Made by a program: the position numbers and the translations under genes. The notes beneath the pieces are model-generated. The model made no database searches. It was not told the origin of the DNA and saw only the letters and a list, made by a program, of their open reading frames with translations. Of a stretch of DNA of 34,449 nucleotides, positions 10,133 through 18,985 are shown piece by piece; the first letter of the stretch is position 1, and each line of letters opens with the position of its first letter. The stretch comes from an uncultured beta proteobacterium (GTDB lineage: Bacteria > Pseudomonadota > Gammaproteobacteria > Burkholderiales > Burkholderiaceae_C): NCBI GenBank assembly GCA_903845935.1, contig CAIMZI010000051.1, forward strand, positions 1 to 34,449, read 5' to 3'.

Positions 10133-11497
10133 TCAAAAAAACAGGCGGGTCAGGTCGTTGAACAGAGCAATCGACATCATCACCAGCAACAGGGCAAACC
10201 CCAGGCGTTGCAGTCGGGATAACCAGGCCTCGGACACGGCACGCCCTGTAATCCCCTCCCAACCATAATACATCAGGTGCCCGCCATCGAGCACGGGCAG
10301 GGGCAGCAGGTTCAGCACCCCCAGACTGATGCTGATCAGGGCTAGAAACATCATGAAGGGCTCAAGCCCCATGGCCGCTGAACGGCCGGCGTAATCAGCA
10401 ATCGTGATCGGGCCGCTCAGGTTGCGCACCGAGGCCTGGCCGCTTGCGATCTGGCCCATCATGCGCAACGTCAGCAGCGACACCTCCCAGGTCTTGTTGC
10501 CAGCCTTCTGGATGCCGGCAAAAAACCCGTAGCGCACCTGCACCATGGTCGGCACGCCGCCTATCATGGCACCGACGAAGCCCAGGCTCTGCTGGCCCTC
10601 GTGTTTTTGCTTCGGCGTCACGCCAATGCTTAGCTGTCTGCCAGCGCGCAGCACCCGCCACTGCTGCTGAGCGGGTGGACCCAATGCACCGGCCTGGCGG
10701 ATCCGTTCACGCAGCTGACCGGCATCCTGCATCGCCACACCATCCACTTCCAACACCAGGTCGCCTGACTGAAGACCCGCCTCCAGCGCGGCTCCAGCCG
10801 GGCTCAGATCGCCAAGTCGGGCTGGCGAATAGGGGCTGGTAAAGCCCATGCTGCGAAACATGGATTCATCCGGATGCGTGGCATCGATACCGGCAATTGG
10901 CAACCGCACCGAACTTTGCTGCGTGCCCTCACCCCGCTGATAATCAATCGTCAGATTTCTGGACTCCAGGGCCGCGCGCGTCAGCCACCAGCGAAAATCC
11001 TCAAACGACAGCACTGGCTCCAACGCATCCCCCTCAAAACCAGCCCGCAGAATGCGCTCACCACCTTGCAGGCCGGCCTTTTCCGCCAGTGATGCTGCAG
11101 CCGGTTGCGAGAACCTTGCCTCGGGCTCGCTCACGCCCATCCAGTTGACGCAGGAATACAGCATCAGCGCCAGACACAGATTGGCCAACGGTCCGGCTGC
11201 TACCACGGCAGCACGGCTCCTCAAGGGCTTGCGGTTAAAGGCAAACGGCAGCTCTGCATCGGCCACCGCTTCCTCGCGCTCATCGAGCATCTTCACAAAG
11301 CCACCCAAGGGCAGCAGTCCAATTTGGTACTCGGTGCCGGAGCGCCTGGAGGTCCAGCCTGTAATGCGCGGACCAAAACCGATGGAAAACTTCAGCACCT
11401 TGACGCCGCAGGCACGCGCCATGGCAAAGTGGCCCCACTCATGGACCGCAACCAGCAGGGCGATGGATACCAGAAAGGCGCTCAGGGTCAGCAGCAT
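10133..11497 (-). CDS. rseP: RIP site-2 metalloprotease RseP
   Basis: RseP is an inner-membrane zinc protease that cuts anti-sigma factor RseA and remnant signal peptides inside the membrane. The 454-residue product has zinc ligands in the first membrane helix (HEWGH, His19, Glu20, His23). Two central periplasmic PDZ domains follow (about 115-300; one includes LEAGLQSGDLVLEVDG). The second metal motif is in NLLPLPVLDGG (Asp404), and the C-terminal helices end at DLTRLFF. The start is 10 bases after dxr. Position directly before bamA matches other proteobacteria and links it to envelope stress control. Confidence 0.96.
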   Translation of the reverse strand: MLLTLSAFLVSIALLVAVHEWGHFAMARACGVKVLKFSIGFGPRITGWTSRRSGTEYQIGLLPLGGFVKMLDEREEAVADAELPFAFNRKPLRSRAAVVAAGPLANLCLALMLYSCVNWMGVSEPEARFSQPAAASLAEKAGLQGGERILRAGFEGDALEPVLSFEDFRWWLTRAALESRNLTIDYQRGEGTQQSSVRLPIAGIDATHPDESMFRSMGFTSPYSPARLGDLSPAGAALEAGLQSGDLVLEVDGVAMQDAGQLRERIRQAGALGPPAQQQWRVLRAGRQLSIGVTPKQKHEGQQSLGFVGAMIGGVPTMVQVRYGFFAGIQKAGNKTWEVSLLTLRMMGQIASGQASVRNLSGPITIADYAGRSAAMGLEPFMMFLALISISLGVLNLLPLPVLDGGHLMYYGWEGITGRAVSEAWLSRLQRLGFALLLVMMSIALFNDLTRLFF

Positions 11498-11507
11498 GGC
11501 GGTGCCG

Positions 11508-12698
11508 CTAGCGACCTAGCCTGCCGGCAATGCCCTGCGCCACCGAGCGCGATTCAAGATCCAGTTCAAGCAAGGCATTCAGTGAGGTGGGCGTGGCGAA
11601 GGTGACGCACTCCAGTGTTTCCAGGTTGAGCCGGTGGATCTGGTCAAAGCGGATCTTGCCATTGAGAAAGGCATCCACGGCCACCTCGTTGGCTGCATTC
11701 AGCACGGCCGGCGAACCCGCCTGGGCTTCCAGCACGCGCCAGGCCAGACTCAGGCCCGGATAGCGCTGCAGGTGAGCCTGTGAGCTGAAGGGCTCAAAGG
11801 TCAGGCCGGCCATCTGGGTGAAATCCAGCGCCTGTGCGCCGCTGCGGATGCGAGCAGGCCAGGAAAGTCCATAGGCAATCGGGCCGCGCATGTCCGGTGT
11901 ACCCAGCTGCGCCACCACCGAATGGTCCACATACTGGACCATGGAGTGGATCACGCTTTGTGGATGAATCACCACCTCGATTTGGCGCGGCTCCAGACCA
12001 AACAGGAATTTGGCCTCGATCACCTCGAGCGCCTTGTTCATCATGGTGGCCGAATCGACCGAAATCTTGCGCCCCATGACCCAGTTGGGATGGGCACAGG
12101 CCTCTTGTGGCGTCACCGCGTGCAGCGTTTCTGGCGCACGGGTCCGAAACGGTCCCCCCGAGGCCGTCAGGATGATCTTGTCGACCCGCTCCAGCCAGGT
12201 TTCGGAGTCATCGGGTAAGGACTGAAAGATGGCGGAATGCTCGCTGTCGATCGGCAACAAGGTGGCGCCACCGGCCTTCACCGCATCCATAAACAGCTGA
12301 CCACCCACCACCAAAGCTTCCTTGTTGGCCAGCAACAATCGCTTGCCGGTGCGGGCCGCTTCCATGCAGGGCGCCAGACCGGCGGCGCCGACAATCGCCG
12401 CCATCACCGTGCTGACATCCGGATGGGCTGCCATGTCGGCAATCGCCTGGGCGCCCCACAGCACCTGCACCGTCAAGTCCGCCGAGGCGCAGCGCTGCTG
12501 CAGAGCGCGCCCGCTGTCGGCGTCGGCCATCACGGCAAACACCGGATGAAACTGTTGGCACTGCGCAAACAGGGCATCGACGCTGGTGGATGCCGTGAGT
12601 GCAAACACCTGAAAAAGCTCCGGATGCATGGCCATCACATCCAGCGTATTGACGCCTATGGAGCCAGTCGAACCCAAAATGACAACCTGCTGCTTCAT
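11508..12698 (-). CDS. dxr: 1-deoxy-D-xylulose 5-phosphate reductoisomerase
   Basis: Dxr (IspC) converts DXP to 2-C-methyl-D-erythritol 4-phosphate with NADPH, the committed step of the MEP isoprenoid pathway and the fosmidomycin target. The 396-residue product has the NADPH motif GSTGSIGVNTLDV (9-21) and NKEALVVGG. Metal ligands Asp151, Glu153 (PIDSEHSAIFQ) and Glu228 (ALEVIEAK) are present, as are SGGPFR and HPNWVMGRKISVDSATM. The ATG overlaps the cdsA stop by four bases (ATGA), and a GGAGG lies just upstream inside cdsA, so it is coupled to cdsA. Here dxr follows cdsA, whereas in E. coli it precedes uppS. Confidence 0.97.
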   Translation of the reverse strand: MKQQVVILGSTGSIGVNTLDVMAMHPELFQVFALTASTSVDALFAQCQQFHPVFAVMADADSGRALQQRCASADLTVQVLWGAQAIADMAAHPDVSTVMAAIVGAAGLAPCMEAARTGKRLLLANKEALVVGGQLFMDAVKAGGATLLPIDSEHSAIFQSLPDDSETWLERVDKIILTASGGPFRTRAPETLHAVTPQEACAHPNWVMGRKISVDSATMMNKALEVIEAKFLFGLEPRQIEVVIHPQSVIHSMVQYVDHSVVAQLGTPDMRGPIAYGLSWPARIRSGAQALDFTQMAGLTFEPFSSQAHLQRYPGLSLAWRVLEAQAGSPAVLNAANEVAVDAFLNGKIRFDQIHRLNLETLECVTFATPTSLNALLELDLESRSVAQGIAGRLGR

Positions 12699-13549
12699 AG
12701 CGATCCTCCGCTGATCAGCATCATGGCCAAGGGCAGCGTGGGCAGCAAGGCATCCACACGGTCCAACACGCCGCCGTGACCGGGCAACAAATTGCTGCTG
12801 TCTTTGACGCCCGCAGCACGCTTGAACAGAGACTCCACCAAATCACCAACCACGCTCATGGCGCTCAGGAAGGCCAGGCCCAGCACAAACACCGGTACAC
12901 CCATGGCCAGCAGACGGCTGTAAATACTGGAAGGCGCCACAGCCAGCTGCCGGTCGGCAACAATCCAGAGCAGGGCCACCAGCAACACCGCGCCCATGCC
13001 GCCCAGCACGCCTTCCCAGGTTTTCCCCGGGCTGATGCTGGGTGCCAGCTTGTTGGCGAACAGCTTGCCGCCCAAGGCGCGGCCCGAAAAATAAGCGCCG
13101 ATATCGGCCGCCCAGACCAGCACCAAAATCGACAACATGAAGTTGATGCCTATGAACCTCGCCTGTATCACCGCCAGCCACGCGGCCCACAGCAACACAA
13201 CGCCAGCGGCCAAACGCAGCGTCTTGGGCAGCGCCTGCCAGGCCTGGGCACCGGAACGCAGGGTCCAGGCACCGGCCAGCACCCAAAAGCCCCCCATCAC
13301 GGTCCAGAACAGGCTCAAGCGAGCGGTGGGTAGACCCAGGTACCAGGCAGCAGAGCACAGCAGCGCACAGACTGCGCCGGAGCGCAATGCCGCACGAAAT
13401 GAAAACCCATTCAAGCGGGCCCACTCCCAGGCACCGCAGGCCAGCAGCACCAGCGTGACCAGGCCAAAGGGGAGCGCGGAGGGATAAAAGGTGGCGGGCA
13501 GCAGGATGGCCAGCAGCACCAAAGCGGTGATGATTCTTTGCCTAAGCAT
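12695..13549 (-). CDS. cdsA: Phosphatidate cytidylyltransferase
   Basis: CdsA makes CDP-diacylglycerol from phosphatidate and CTP, the branch point of phospholipid synthesis, in the inner membrane. The 284-residue protein is very hydrophobic with about seven or eight predicted membrane segments beginning at residue 7. Near the C-terminus it carries the family signature SLFKRAAGVKDSSNLLPGHG followed by GVLDRVDAL, with the conserved Lys, Asp and GHGG residues. It starts 12 bases after uppS and overlaps dxr by four bases. Confidence 0.96.
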   Translation of the reverse strand: MLRQRIITALVLLAILLPATFYPSALPFGLVTLVLLACGAWEWARLNGFSFRAALRSGAVCALLCSAAWYLGLPTARLSLFWTVMGGFWVLAGAWTLRSGAQAWQALPKTLRLAAGVVLLWAAWLAVIQARFIGINFMLSILVLVWAADIGAYFSGRALGGKLFANKLAPSISPGKTWEGVLGGMGAVLLVALLWIVADRQLAVAPSSIYSRLLAMGVPVFVLGLAFLSAMSVVGDLVESLFKRAAGVKDSSNLLPGHGGVLDRVDALLPTLPLAMMLISGGSL

Positions 13550-13561
13550 AGGGATTCGCCC

Positions 13562-14290
13562 TCAGACGCGTGGGTTGCTGGAGCCGGGCAACTGTGCCGA
13601 GGTCATGCCAAAACGCCGCTCGCGCGACACATAGGCCTGAATGGCATGGTCTAGTGCTGTTTCGTCAAAATCGGGCCACAGCACATCGCTGAAATAAAGT
13701 TCGCTGTAGGCCGCCTGCCACAGCAAAAAATTGCTCATACGCATTTCGCCGCCAGTGCGCACCACCAGGTCGGGGTCGCCCGTGGCAAACGTGGACAGCC
13801 TGCGACTCAAACTGGCTTCGGTAATCGACTCGCCTGCAGCCGCCAGGGCCTGCGCCGCCTGCACGATATCCCAGCGTCCACCGTAGTTGAAACACACATT
13901 GAGCGTTAACGTGCGATTGCTCGACGTCTCGCGCTCGGCCTCTACCAGGCATTGCTGCACCCGCTGCGACAAGGCCTCGCGCTCACCAATAAACTGCAGA
14001 TGCACACCGTCTTTTTTGAGCGCGTTGAGTTCGCGCGACAGCGCCGCGACCATGATGTCCATCAGGCCCGACACCTCGTCGGCCGGGCGCTTCCAATTTT
14101 CGGAAGAGAAGGCAAATACCGTCAGCACTGCTACGCCGCGTTGCACACAGGAGCGCACCGTGCGCTTGAGCACTTCCACGCCCTGCTTGTGGCCGGCAAT
14201 GCGTGGCAGAAAACGCTTGGACGCCCAGCGGCCATTGCCATCCATAACGATGGCGATATGCCGGGGGACAGACTCCGATGCAACAGCCAT
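13562..14290 (-). CDS. uppS: Di-trans,poly-cis-undecaprenyl-diphosphate synthase
   Basis: UppS condenses eight isopentenyl diphosphates onto farnesyl diphosphate to make the undecaprenyl carrier for peptidoglycan and O-antigen synthesis. I place the start at the ATG at 14290 (MAVASESVPRHIAIVMDGNG), giving 242 residues, the family norm. The same frame is open further upstream to 14476, but that part lies in frr and has no family similarity. Motifs: Asp17 in MDGNGRWA, FSSENWKRP, NYGGRWDIVQA and DPDLVVRTGGE with MSNFLLWQ. The gene follows frr after 28 bases. Confidence 0.96.
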   Translation of the reverse strand: MAVASESVPRHIAIVMDGNGRWASKRFLPRIAGHKQGVEVLKRTVRSCVQRGVAVLTVFAFSSENWKRPADEVSGLMDIMVAALSRELNALKKDGVHLQFIGEREALSQRVQQCLVEAERETSSNRTLTLNVCFNYGGRWDIVQAAQALAAAGESITEASLSRRLSTFATGDPDLVVRTGGEMRMSNFLLWQAAYSELYFSDVLWPDFDETALDHAIQAYVSRERRFGMTSAQLPGSSNPRV

Positions 14291-14318
14291 AGTGAAGTAA
14301 AGAATGCGGACTATGGCC

Positions 14319-14879
14319 TTAAACGGCCATGATGTCCTGCTCTTTGGATACCACCAGGCGATCGACGTCGGTAATGTGCTTATCGGTGATTTTTTGAATG
14401 TCGGCTTCCGAACGCTTCTGGTCATCTTCCGATGCCAGTTTGTCCTTGACCAGTTTTTTGACCGCGTCATTTGCATCGCGGCGGATATTGCGGATCGCCA
14501 CCTTGGCGCCCTCGCCTTCGTTGCGCACCACCTTGGTCAGTTCCTTGCGGCGCTCTTCTGTCATGGCAGGCATGGGGACGCGAATCAGGTCGCCCATGCT
14601 GGACGGGTTCAGGCCCAGATCGCTTTCGCGAATGGCTTTTTCGATCTTGGCGCCCATGCCTTTTTCCCAGGGCTGGATACCAATGGTGCGCGAATCGATC
14701 AGCGACAAATTGGCCACCTGACTCAGCGGCAACATGGCACCGTAATAGTCCACATGCACGGTGTCGAGCAGGGCCGGATTGGCGCGACCGGTGCGCACCT
14801 TGGTGAGATTGTTCTTGAAGGCATCGATAGAGTGGTCCATCTTGTCTTCGAGTGTTTTTTTAACGTCTGCAACAGTCAT
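14319..14879 (-). CDS. frr: Ribosome recycling factor
   Basis: RRF works with EF-G to split post-termination ribosomes. The 186-residue product has the standard length of ~185 and the normal pattern: an N-terminal helix ([20 protein letters not shown]), [15 protein letters not shown], a beta-rich domain II, then [20 protein letters not shown] and R-D-A-N-D in the long helices of domain I. A strong GGAGG ribosome binding site lies seven bases upstream of the ATG. It sits 46 bases after pyrH, the conserved rpsB-tsf-pyrH-frr order. Confidence 0.97.
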   Translation of the reverse strand: MTVADVKKTLEDKMDHSIDAFKNNLTKVRTGRANPALLDTVHVDYYGAMLPLSQVANLSLIDSRTIGIQPWEKGMGAKIEKAIRESDLGLNPSSMGDLIRVPMPAMTEERRKELTKVVRNEGEGAKVAIRNIRRDANDAVKKLVKDKLASEDDQKRSEADIQKITDKHITDVDRLVVSKEQDIMAV

Positions 14880-14925
14880 ATTTTTATCCTCCAGTCAAGC
14901 AAATATCCGCCATGAAAGCCGCCGC

Positions 14926-15648
14926 TTATACATGAACCAGGGTGCCTTCGTCTTCGCCCATGACCACGCGTTTCAGGGCGCCAAGTTTGAAGATGGAAAA
15001 TACCTTGACCGGCAGTTTTTGGTCCCGGCACAGAGCGAATGCGGTCGCATCCATGATGCCCAGATTCTGGTTCATGGCCTCGTCAAAGCTCAGGCTGGTG
15101 TAGCGCACGGCGTTCGGATCCTTCTTGGGATCGGCATTGTAAACACCATCTACTTTGGTAGCCTTTAGCACAATTTGAGCACCAATTTCGGCACCGCGCA
15201 AGGCAGCCGCGGTATCAGTGGTGAAAAACGGATTACCGGTACCGGCGGCAAAAATCACCACCTTGCCTTCTTCGAGATACTGCAGGGCCTTGGGGCGCAC
15301 ATAAGGCTCCACCACCTGCTCGATACCGATGGCCGACATCACGCGCGCCGTCAGACCGGCCTTGTTCATGGTGTCACCCAGGGCCAGGGCGTTCATCACC
15401 GTGGCCAGCATACCCATGTAATCGGCCGTGGCGCGATCCATTCCAACCGAACCTCCCGCGACACCGCGGAAGATATTGCCACCGCCAATGACCACCGCCA
15501 CCTCCACACCCAGACGGGTTACCTCAGCCACCTCATCAACCATACGGACTATGGTTTTGTGGTTGATGCCAAACTGGTCGTCCCCCATGAGCGCCTCGCC
15601 AGACAACTTCAACAAAATTCTCTTGAAGGCGGGTTTAGCTTTCTGCAT
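14926..15648 (-). CDS. pyrH: UMP kinase (PyrH)
   Basis: PyrH is the bacterial hexameric UMP kinase of the amino acid kinase fold; it phosphorylates UMP to UDP. The 240-residue product has the usual length and motifs: [12 protein letters not shown] near the N-terminus (phosphate binding), [29 protein letters not shown] and [17 protein letters not shown]. The ATG at 15648 has an AGGAAG ribosome binding site six bases upstream. It follows tsf after 48 bases. Confidence 0.97.
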   Translation of the reverse strand: MQKAKPAFKRILLKLSGEALMGDDQFGINHKTIVRMVDEVAEVTRLGVEVAVVIGGGNIFRGVAGGSVGMDRATADYMGMLATVMNALALGDTMNKAGLTARVMSAIGIEQVVEPYVRPKALQYLEEGKVVIFAAGTGNPFFTTDTAAALRGAEIGAQIVLKATKVDGVYNADPKKDPNAVRYTSLSFDEAMNQNLGIMDATAFALCRDQKLPVKVFSIFKLGALKRVVMGEDEGTLVHV

Positions 15649-15696
15649 GGGTAACTTCCTAGGGATGGTTGAAACGAAGAGTGTGGATTTGGCGAC

Positions 15697-16620
15697 TTAA
15701 GCGGCCGTCTTGGCCGCCGCTACTTGAGCGGCCACTTCGGCAGCAAAGTCGTCCACCTTTTTCTCAATGCCTTCACCAACCACGTACAGGGTGAAGCCCT
15801 TGACGGTGGTGTTGACGGCCTTGAGCATTTGCTCGACGGTTTGCTTGTCGTTCTTGACGAAGGTCTGGTTAAACAGCGAGACTTCCTTCAGGTACTTCTG
15901 CACGCCACCTTCGATGCGCTTGGTCACGATTTCAGCGGATTGCACCGGCTTGCCAGCGGCAGTCGCCACAGCTGCATCTTCGGCGGCCTTGGCCGCTGCC
16001 ACGGAACGCTCGCGCGCCACCAGTTCGGCAGGCACTTCGGCGCTGGAAAGCGCCACGGGTTTCATGGCAGCCACGTGCATGGCGACATCCTTGGCGGCGA
16101 CATCGTCACCTTCAAATTCCACCACCACGCCAATGCGCGTGCCGTGCAAATACGTGGCAATTTGGGCGCCGGTGTCAAAACGCTTGAAACGACGGAAGGT
16201 CATGTTCTCGCCGATCTTGCCGATCAGACCCTTGCGCACGTCTTCCAGTGTCGGGCCAAAGCCGTCTTGCTCGTAGGCCAGCTCACCCAGAGCAGCCACA
16301 TCGGCAGGATTATGCTTGGCGATCAGTGCGGCGGCGGCATTGGCCAGGGCCAGGAAGCTGTCGTTCTTGGTGACGAAGTCGGTTTCGCAATTGACTTCGA
16401 GCAGTGCGCCCACATTGCCCTCGGAGCTGCTCACCACCACGCCTTCGGCGGTGATGCGTGCGGCAGCCTTGCCGGCCTTGCTACCGAGCTTGACGCGCAG
16501 CAACTCTTCGGCCTTTTCCATATTGCCTTCGGCTTCGGTCAAAGCCCTCTTGCATTCCATCATTGGCGCGTCGGTTTTTCCACGCAGTTCAGCAACCATG
16601 CTTGCAGTAATCGTAGCCAT
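15697..16620 (-). CDS. tsf: Translation elongation factor Ts
   Basis: EF-Ts is the guanine nucleotide exchange factor for EF-Tu. Residues 1-50 form the UBA-like domain with the conserved contact region ([20 protein letters not shown]), followed by the core with [13 protein letters not shown] choose the ATG at 16620 ([12 protein letters not shown], 307 residues). The in-frame ATG two codons upstream (16626) is only two bases from the GGAG ribosome binding site, while 16620 is eight bases from it. The gene is separated from rpsB by a terminator-like hairpin. Confidence 0.96.
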   Translation of the reverse strand: MATITASMVAELRGKTDAPMMECKRALTEAEGNMEKAEELLRVKLGSKAGKAAARITAEGVVVSSSEGNVGALLEVNCETDFVTKNDSFLALANAAAALIAKHNPADVAALGELAYEQDGFGPTLEDVRKGLIGKIGENMTFRRFKRFDTGAQIATYLHGTRIGVVVEFEGDDVAAKDVAMHVAAMKPVALSSAEVPAELVARERSVAAAKAAEDAAVATAAGKPVQSAEIVTKRIEGGVQKYLKEVSLFNQTFVKNDKQTVEQMLKAVNTTVKGFTLYVVGEGIEKKVDDFAAEVAAQVAAAKTAA

Positions 16621-16660
16621 ATTCATATCTCCGTAAACAGTTCAGTATTTAATATCAGCT

Positions 16661-16690
16661 AAAAAAAAGGGGCACATGAGCCCCCTTTTT
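16661..16690 (-). terminator. Terminator-like hairpin (attenuator) between rpsB and tsf
   Basis: On the minus-strand transcript an A-run and GGGGGC pair with GCCCC and a run of eight U across a short TCATGT-type loop. This is a textbook intrinsic terminator shape placed between rpsB and tsf. Because tsf and the rest of the cluster lie downstream, it most likely terminates only part of the transcripts, making more S2 mRNA than downstream mRNA. That partial action is inference. Confidence 0.75.
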
Positions 16691-16704
16691 GAGGCGGCAA
16701 AAGC

Positions 16705-17457
16705 TTAAGCGGCTTCGTTGACCTCAACGAATTCGTCTTGCGCTTCAGCAGCAACCACGGCCTTGACGATATCGTCAGAGGCGCTGGCACGGCCTTCGAT
16801 CACCGCATCGGCGATGCCTTGGGCGTACAGGGTGACGGCCTTGGAGGAGTCATCGTTGCCGGGGATCACGTAGTCGATACCTTCGGGCGAGTGGTTGGAG
16901 TCCACCACACCGATCAAGGGAATGCCCAGCTTCTTGGCTTCGGCGATGGCAATCTTGTGGTAACCCACGTCGATCACAAAAATCGCGTCCGGCAGCACCG
17001 TCATATCCTGAATGCCGCCAATGTCTTTTTCCAGCTTGGCCAGTTCGCGGGCGAACATCAGCTGTTCTTTCTTGCTCATGGCGTCCAGACCCGCTTCTTG
17101 CTGAACCTTCATGTCCTTAAGTCGCTTGATCGAGGTCTTGACCGTCTTGAAGTTGGTCAGCATGCCGCCCAACCAGCGCTGGTCCACATAGTGAACGCCT
17201 GCGCGCTGCGCTTCGGCTGACACAATTTCGCGGGCTTGGCGCTTGGTGCCCACCATCAGGATGGTGCCGCGCTTGGCGGTCAGTTGGCGCACAAACTTGG
17301 CGGCCTCCTGGAACATCGGCAGGGATTTTTCCAGGTTGATGATGTGGATCTTGTTGCGATGACCGAAGATGAACGGTGCCATCTTGGGGTTCCAGAAGCG
17401 GGTTTGGTGTCCAAAGTGGACGCCGGCTTCCAACATTTCGCGCATGGTTACTGCCAT
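16705..17457 (-). CDS. rpsB: 30S ribosomal protein S2
   Basis: S2 binds the 30S subunit late in assembly and helps hold S1. The 250-residue product begins [20 protein letters not shown] and continues [20 protein letters not shown], the S2 signature, with the second signature in the [24 protein letters not shown] region. A GGAG lies seven bases before the ATG. It is the first gene of the long minus-strand cluster, with a promoter and about 140 bases of leader upstream. In E. coli S2 represses its own operon through the leader; that mechanism is not proven here. Confidence 0.98.
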   Translation of the reverse strand: MAVTMREMLEAGVHFGHQTRFWNPKMAPFIFGHRNKIHIINLEKSLPMFQEAAKFVRQLTAKRGTILMVGTKRQAREIVSAEAQRAGVHYVDQRWLGGMLTNFKTVKTSIKRLKDMKVQQEAGLDAMSKKEQLMFARELAKLEKDIGGIQDMTVLPDAIFVIDVGYHKIAIAEAKKLGIPLIGVVDSNHSPEGIDYVIPGNDDSSKAVTLYAQGIADAVIEGRASASDDIVKAVVAAEAQDEFVEVNEAA

Positions 17458-17508
17458 AAATTACTCCAAAGGTTTGGTCTTAAACTCGGTTCGTTTATTG
17501 GGCTTCAG

Positions 17509-17525
17509 GAAGAATAGAATTCTTC
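17509..17525 (-). repeat. Small perfect hairpin in the rpsB leader
   Basis: GAAGAAT and ATTCTTC form a perfect 7-bp inverted repeat around a 3-base loop, about 50 bases before the rpsB ATG on the transcript. Its place in the leader of an S2 gene makes it a candidate part of the autoregulatory S2-binding structure, but the sequence alone does not show this. Confidence 0.45.
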
Positions 17526-17601
17526 GAAACACAACACCTTGAAGAACCGGTTTGCGAATGATTGTGGGTGGCACACCTTGCACCACCTGCACAACCGTTC
17601 G

Positions 17602-17607
17602 ATTTTA
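17602..17607 (-). promoter_or_regulatory. Probable -10 element of the rpsB promoter
   Basis: The minus strand reads TAAAAT in the context GCTAAAATCG, a good -10 hexamer about 145 bases before rpsB. No strong -35 hexamer is seen at 16-18 bases. The divergent gap to the DadA-like gene (17458-17682) holds this element, the rpsB leader and no gene; I found no clear plus-strand promoter for the DadA-like gene. Confidence 0.5.
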
Positions 17608-17682
17608 GCATGGAAGCGCCCGTTGACTTGGCCCCTTCCCTGCCTTGGTGCAAACCTCCAGCTTGGCAAATAACAGGTATTC

Positions 17683-18927
17683 ATGAAAATTGCAGTCATT
17701 GGCGCCGGTATCGTCGGCATGTGCACGGCCTACGAATTGGCATTGGACGGACATGCCGTTTCGATTTTTGAGCGCAACGCCTCGGTGGCCGAAGAGGCCA
17801 GCTTTGCCTGCGGCGGCCATCTCTCGACCAGCTTGGCCCATCCCCAGTCGTTTCCCGCCAGGCCCAAGGAGTCAGGCCTGCGCCGACTGCTTGCGGCCTC
17901 GTCTATTTCGGCGCCGCTGGGCACCAGCCTGCGCGATCTGCGTTGGCTGCTGGCCTGGAAATCAGACAGCCGGGATTTCGAGCAGCGCTTCGCCTCTGCC
18001 CAGGCGCTGGCGAGTTACAGCCTGCAGCGCCTGCATGCCCTGGCCGCGCAGGCGCACCTGGTGTACGAACAATCCCAGGGTCAGCTGCTGCTGTTCGCCT
18101 CCGAGGCCCAGCAGGCCGCCTACCAGCCGCAGCAAAAGGCTTTAAGCGCGTTGGGCGTGCTCAGCCGGGCGCTAACGCCGGAACAGGCACGCGTGCTGGA
18201 GCCGGCACTGAGCGCCGATCTGCCACTGCACGGTGCCCTGGTATTCCCCCACGATGAAATCGGCAACTGCCGCCAATTTGCGCATCTGCTCAAGGACAAA
18301 CTGCTGAGCAGTGGCGCCCAATTCCATTTCGGAACGACCGTCACCGGTCTGGCTGCGGGCGCCCGTGTTGCGCTTGAACTGCAGGGCATGCCCAGCCTGG
18401 ACTTTGAGCAGGTGGTGGTGTGCGCCGGTACCGGGGCCACCGCCCTACTGGGCAAACAACTGCGGCGCGGCGCGCTTGCCAAGGTCTGGAGCAGCTCGGT
18501 CAGCGCCCCGATCCGTGAGCCGTTGAATGCACCGCACAGCGCGGTGATGGATTACCAGAGCCAGTTGGCCATTGGACGCATGGGAACGCGGGTGCGGGCA
18601 TCGGGCGGTGCCGCCTTGGGCCAGGCCAGCCCCAAGGGTATTGAACAAGCCAGCCAAAGGCTTTTTCAGATCTTGCAAAGCCACTTCCCGGGGGCTGCGG
18701 ACTACAGCCGCGGCGTGCAAATCTGGCAGGGCAGCAGCATTTTTTCTGCCGACGCCTTGCCCTTGGTCGGCCCCGCCGATGCCAGCGGTGTCTGGCTCAA
18801 TCTGGCGCATGGCCACAACGGCTGGAGCTTGGCCTGTGGCGCGGCCCGCGTGATCGCCGATCAGATCGCCGGTAGAGCGCCCGAGGTCGACAGCACATTG
18901 CTGCAACCCGGGCGTTTCAAGTCCTGA
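17683..18927 (+). CDS. DadA-like FAD-dependent D-amino acid dehydrogenase
   Basis: This 414-residue DAO-family flavoprotein resembles the small subunit of D-amino acid dehydrogenase (DadA), which oxidises D-amino acids to 2-oxo acids and passes electrons to the respiratory chain. It starts MKIAVIGAGIVGMCTAYELA, with the FAD-binding GxGxxG at 7-12, then an acidic residue after strand 2 (IFER). The middle (HDEIGNCRQFAHLLKD) aligns with the DadA region NDETGDCQLF. The C-terminal FAD contact region reads LPLVGPADASGVWLNLAHGH and NGWSLACGAARVIAD. The gene stands alone, divergent from rpsB and without the racemase gene dadX beside it, so the substrate is uncertain. Confidence 0.85.
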   Translation: MKIAVIGAGIVGMCTAYELALDGHAVSIFERNASVAEEASFACGGHLSTSLAHPQSFPARPKESGLRRLLAASSISAPLGTSLRDLRWLLAWKSDSRDFEQRFASAQALASYSLQRLHALAAQAHLVYEQSQGQLLLFASEAQQAAYQPQQKALSALGVLSRALTPEQARVLEPALSADLPLHGALVFPHDEIGNCRQFAHLLKDKLLSSGAQFHFGTTVTGLAAGARVALELQGMPSLDFEQVVVCAGTGATALLGKQLRRGALAKVWSSSVSAPIREPLNAPHSAVMDYQSQLAIGRMGTRVRASGGAALGQASPKGIEQASQRLFQILQSHFPGAADYSRGVQIWQGSSIFSADALPLVGPADASGVWLNLAHGHNGWSLACGAARVIADQIAGRAPEVDSTLLQPGRFKS

Positions 18928-18985
18928 ATAATGCTGTGCAGCGGGATCTCTAGCTGACACAATCGACTCCAGCACACACCACCCG

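Noticed and set aside
14291..14476. N-terminal extension of uppS by 62 codons
   Set aside because: It lies in the frr coding region and has no UppS similarity; the ATG at 14290 gives the normal length.
17623..17628. TTGACT as -35 of a plus-strand promoter for the DadA-like gene
   Set aside because: There is no -10-like hexamer 16-18 bases downstream.
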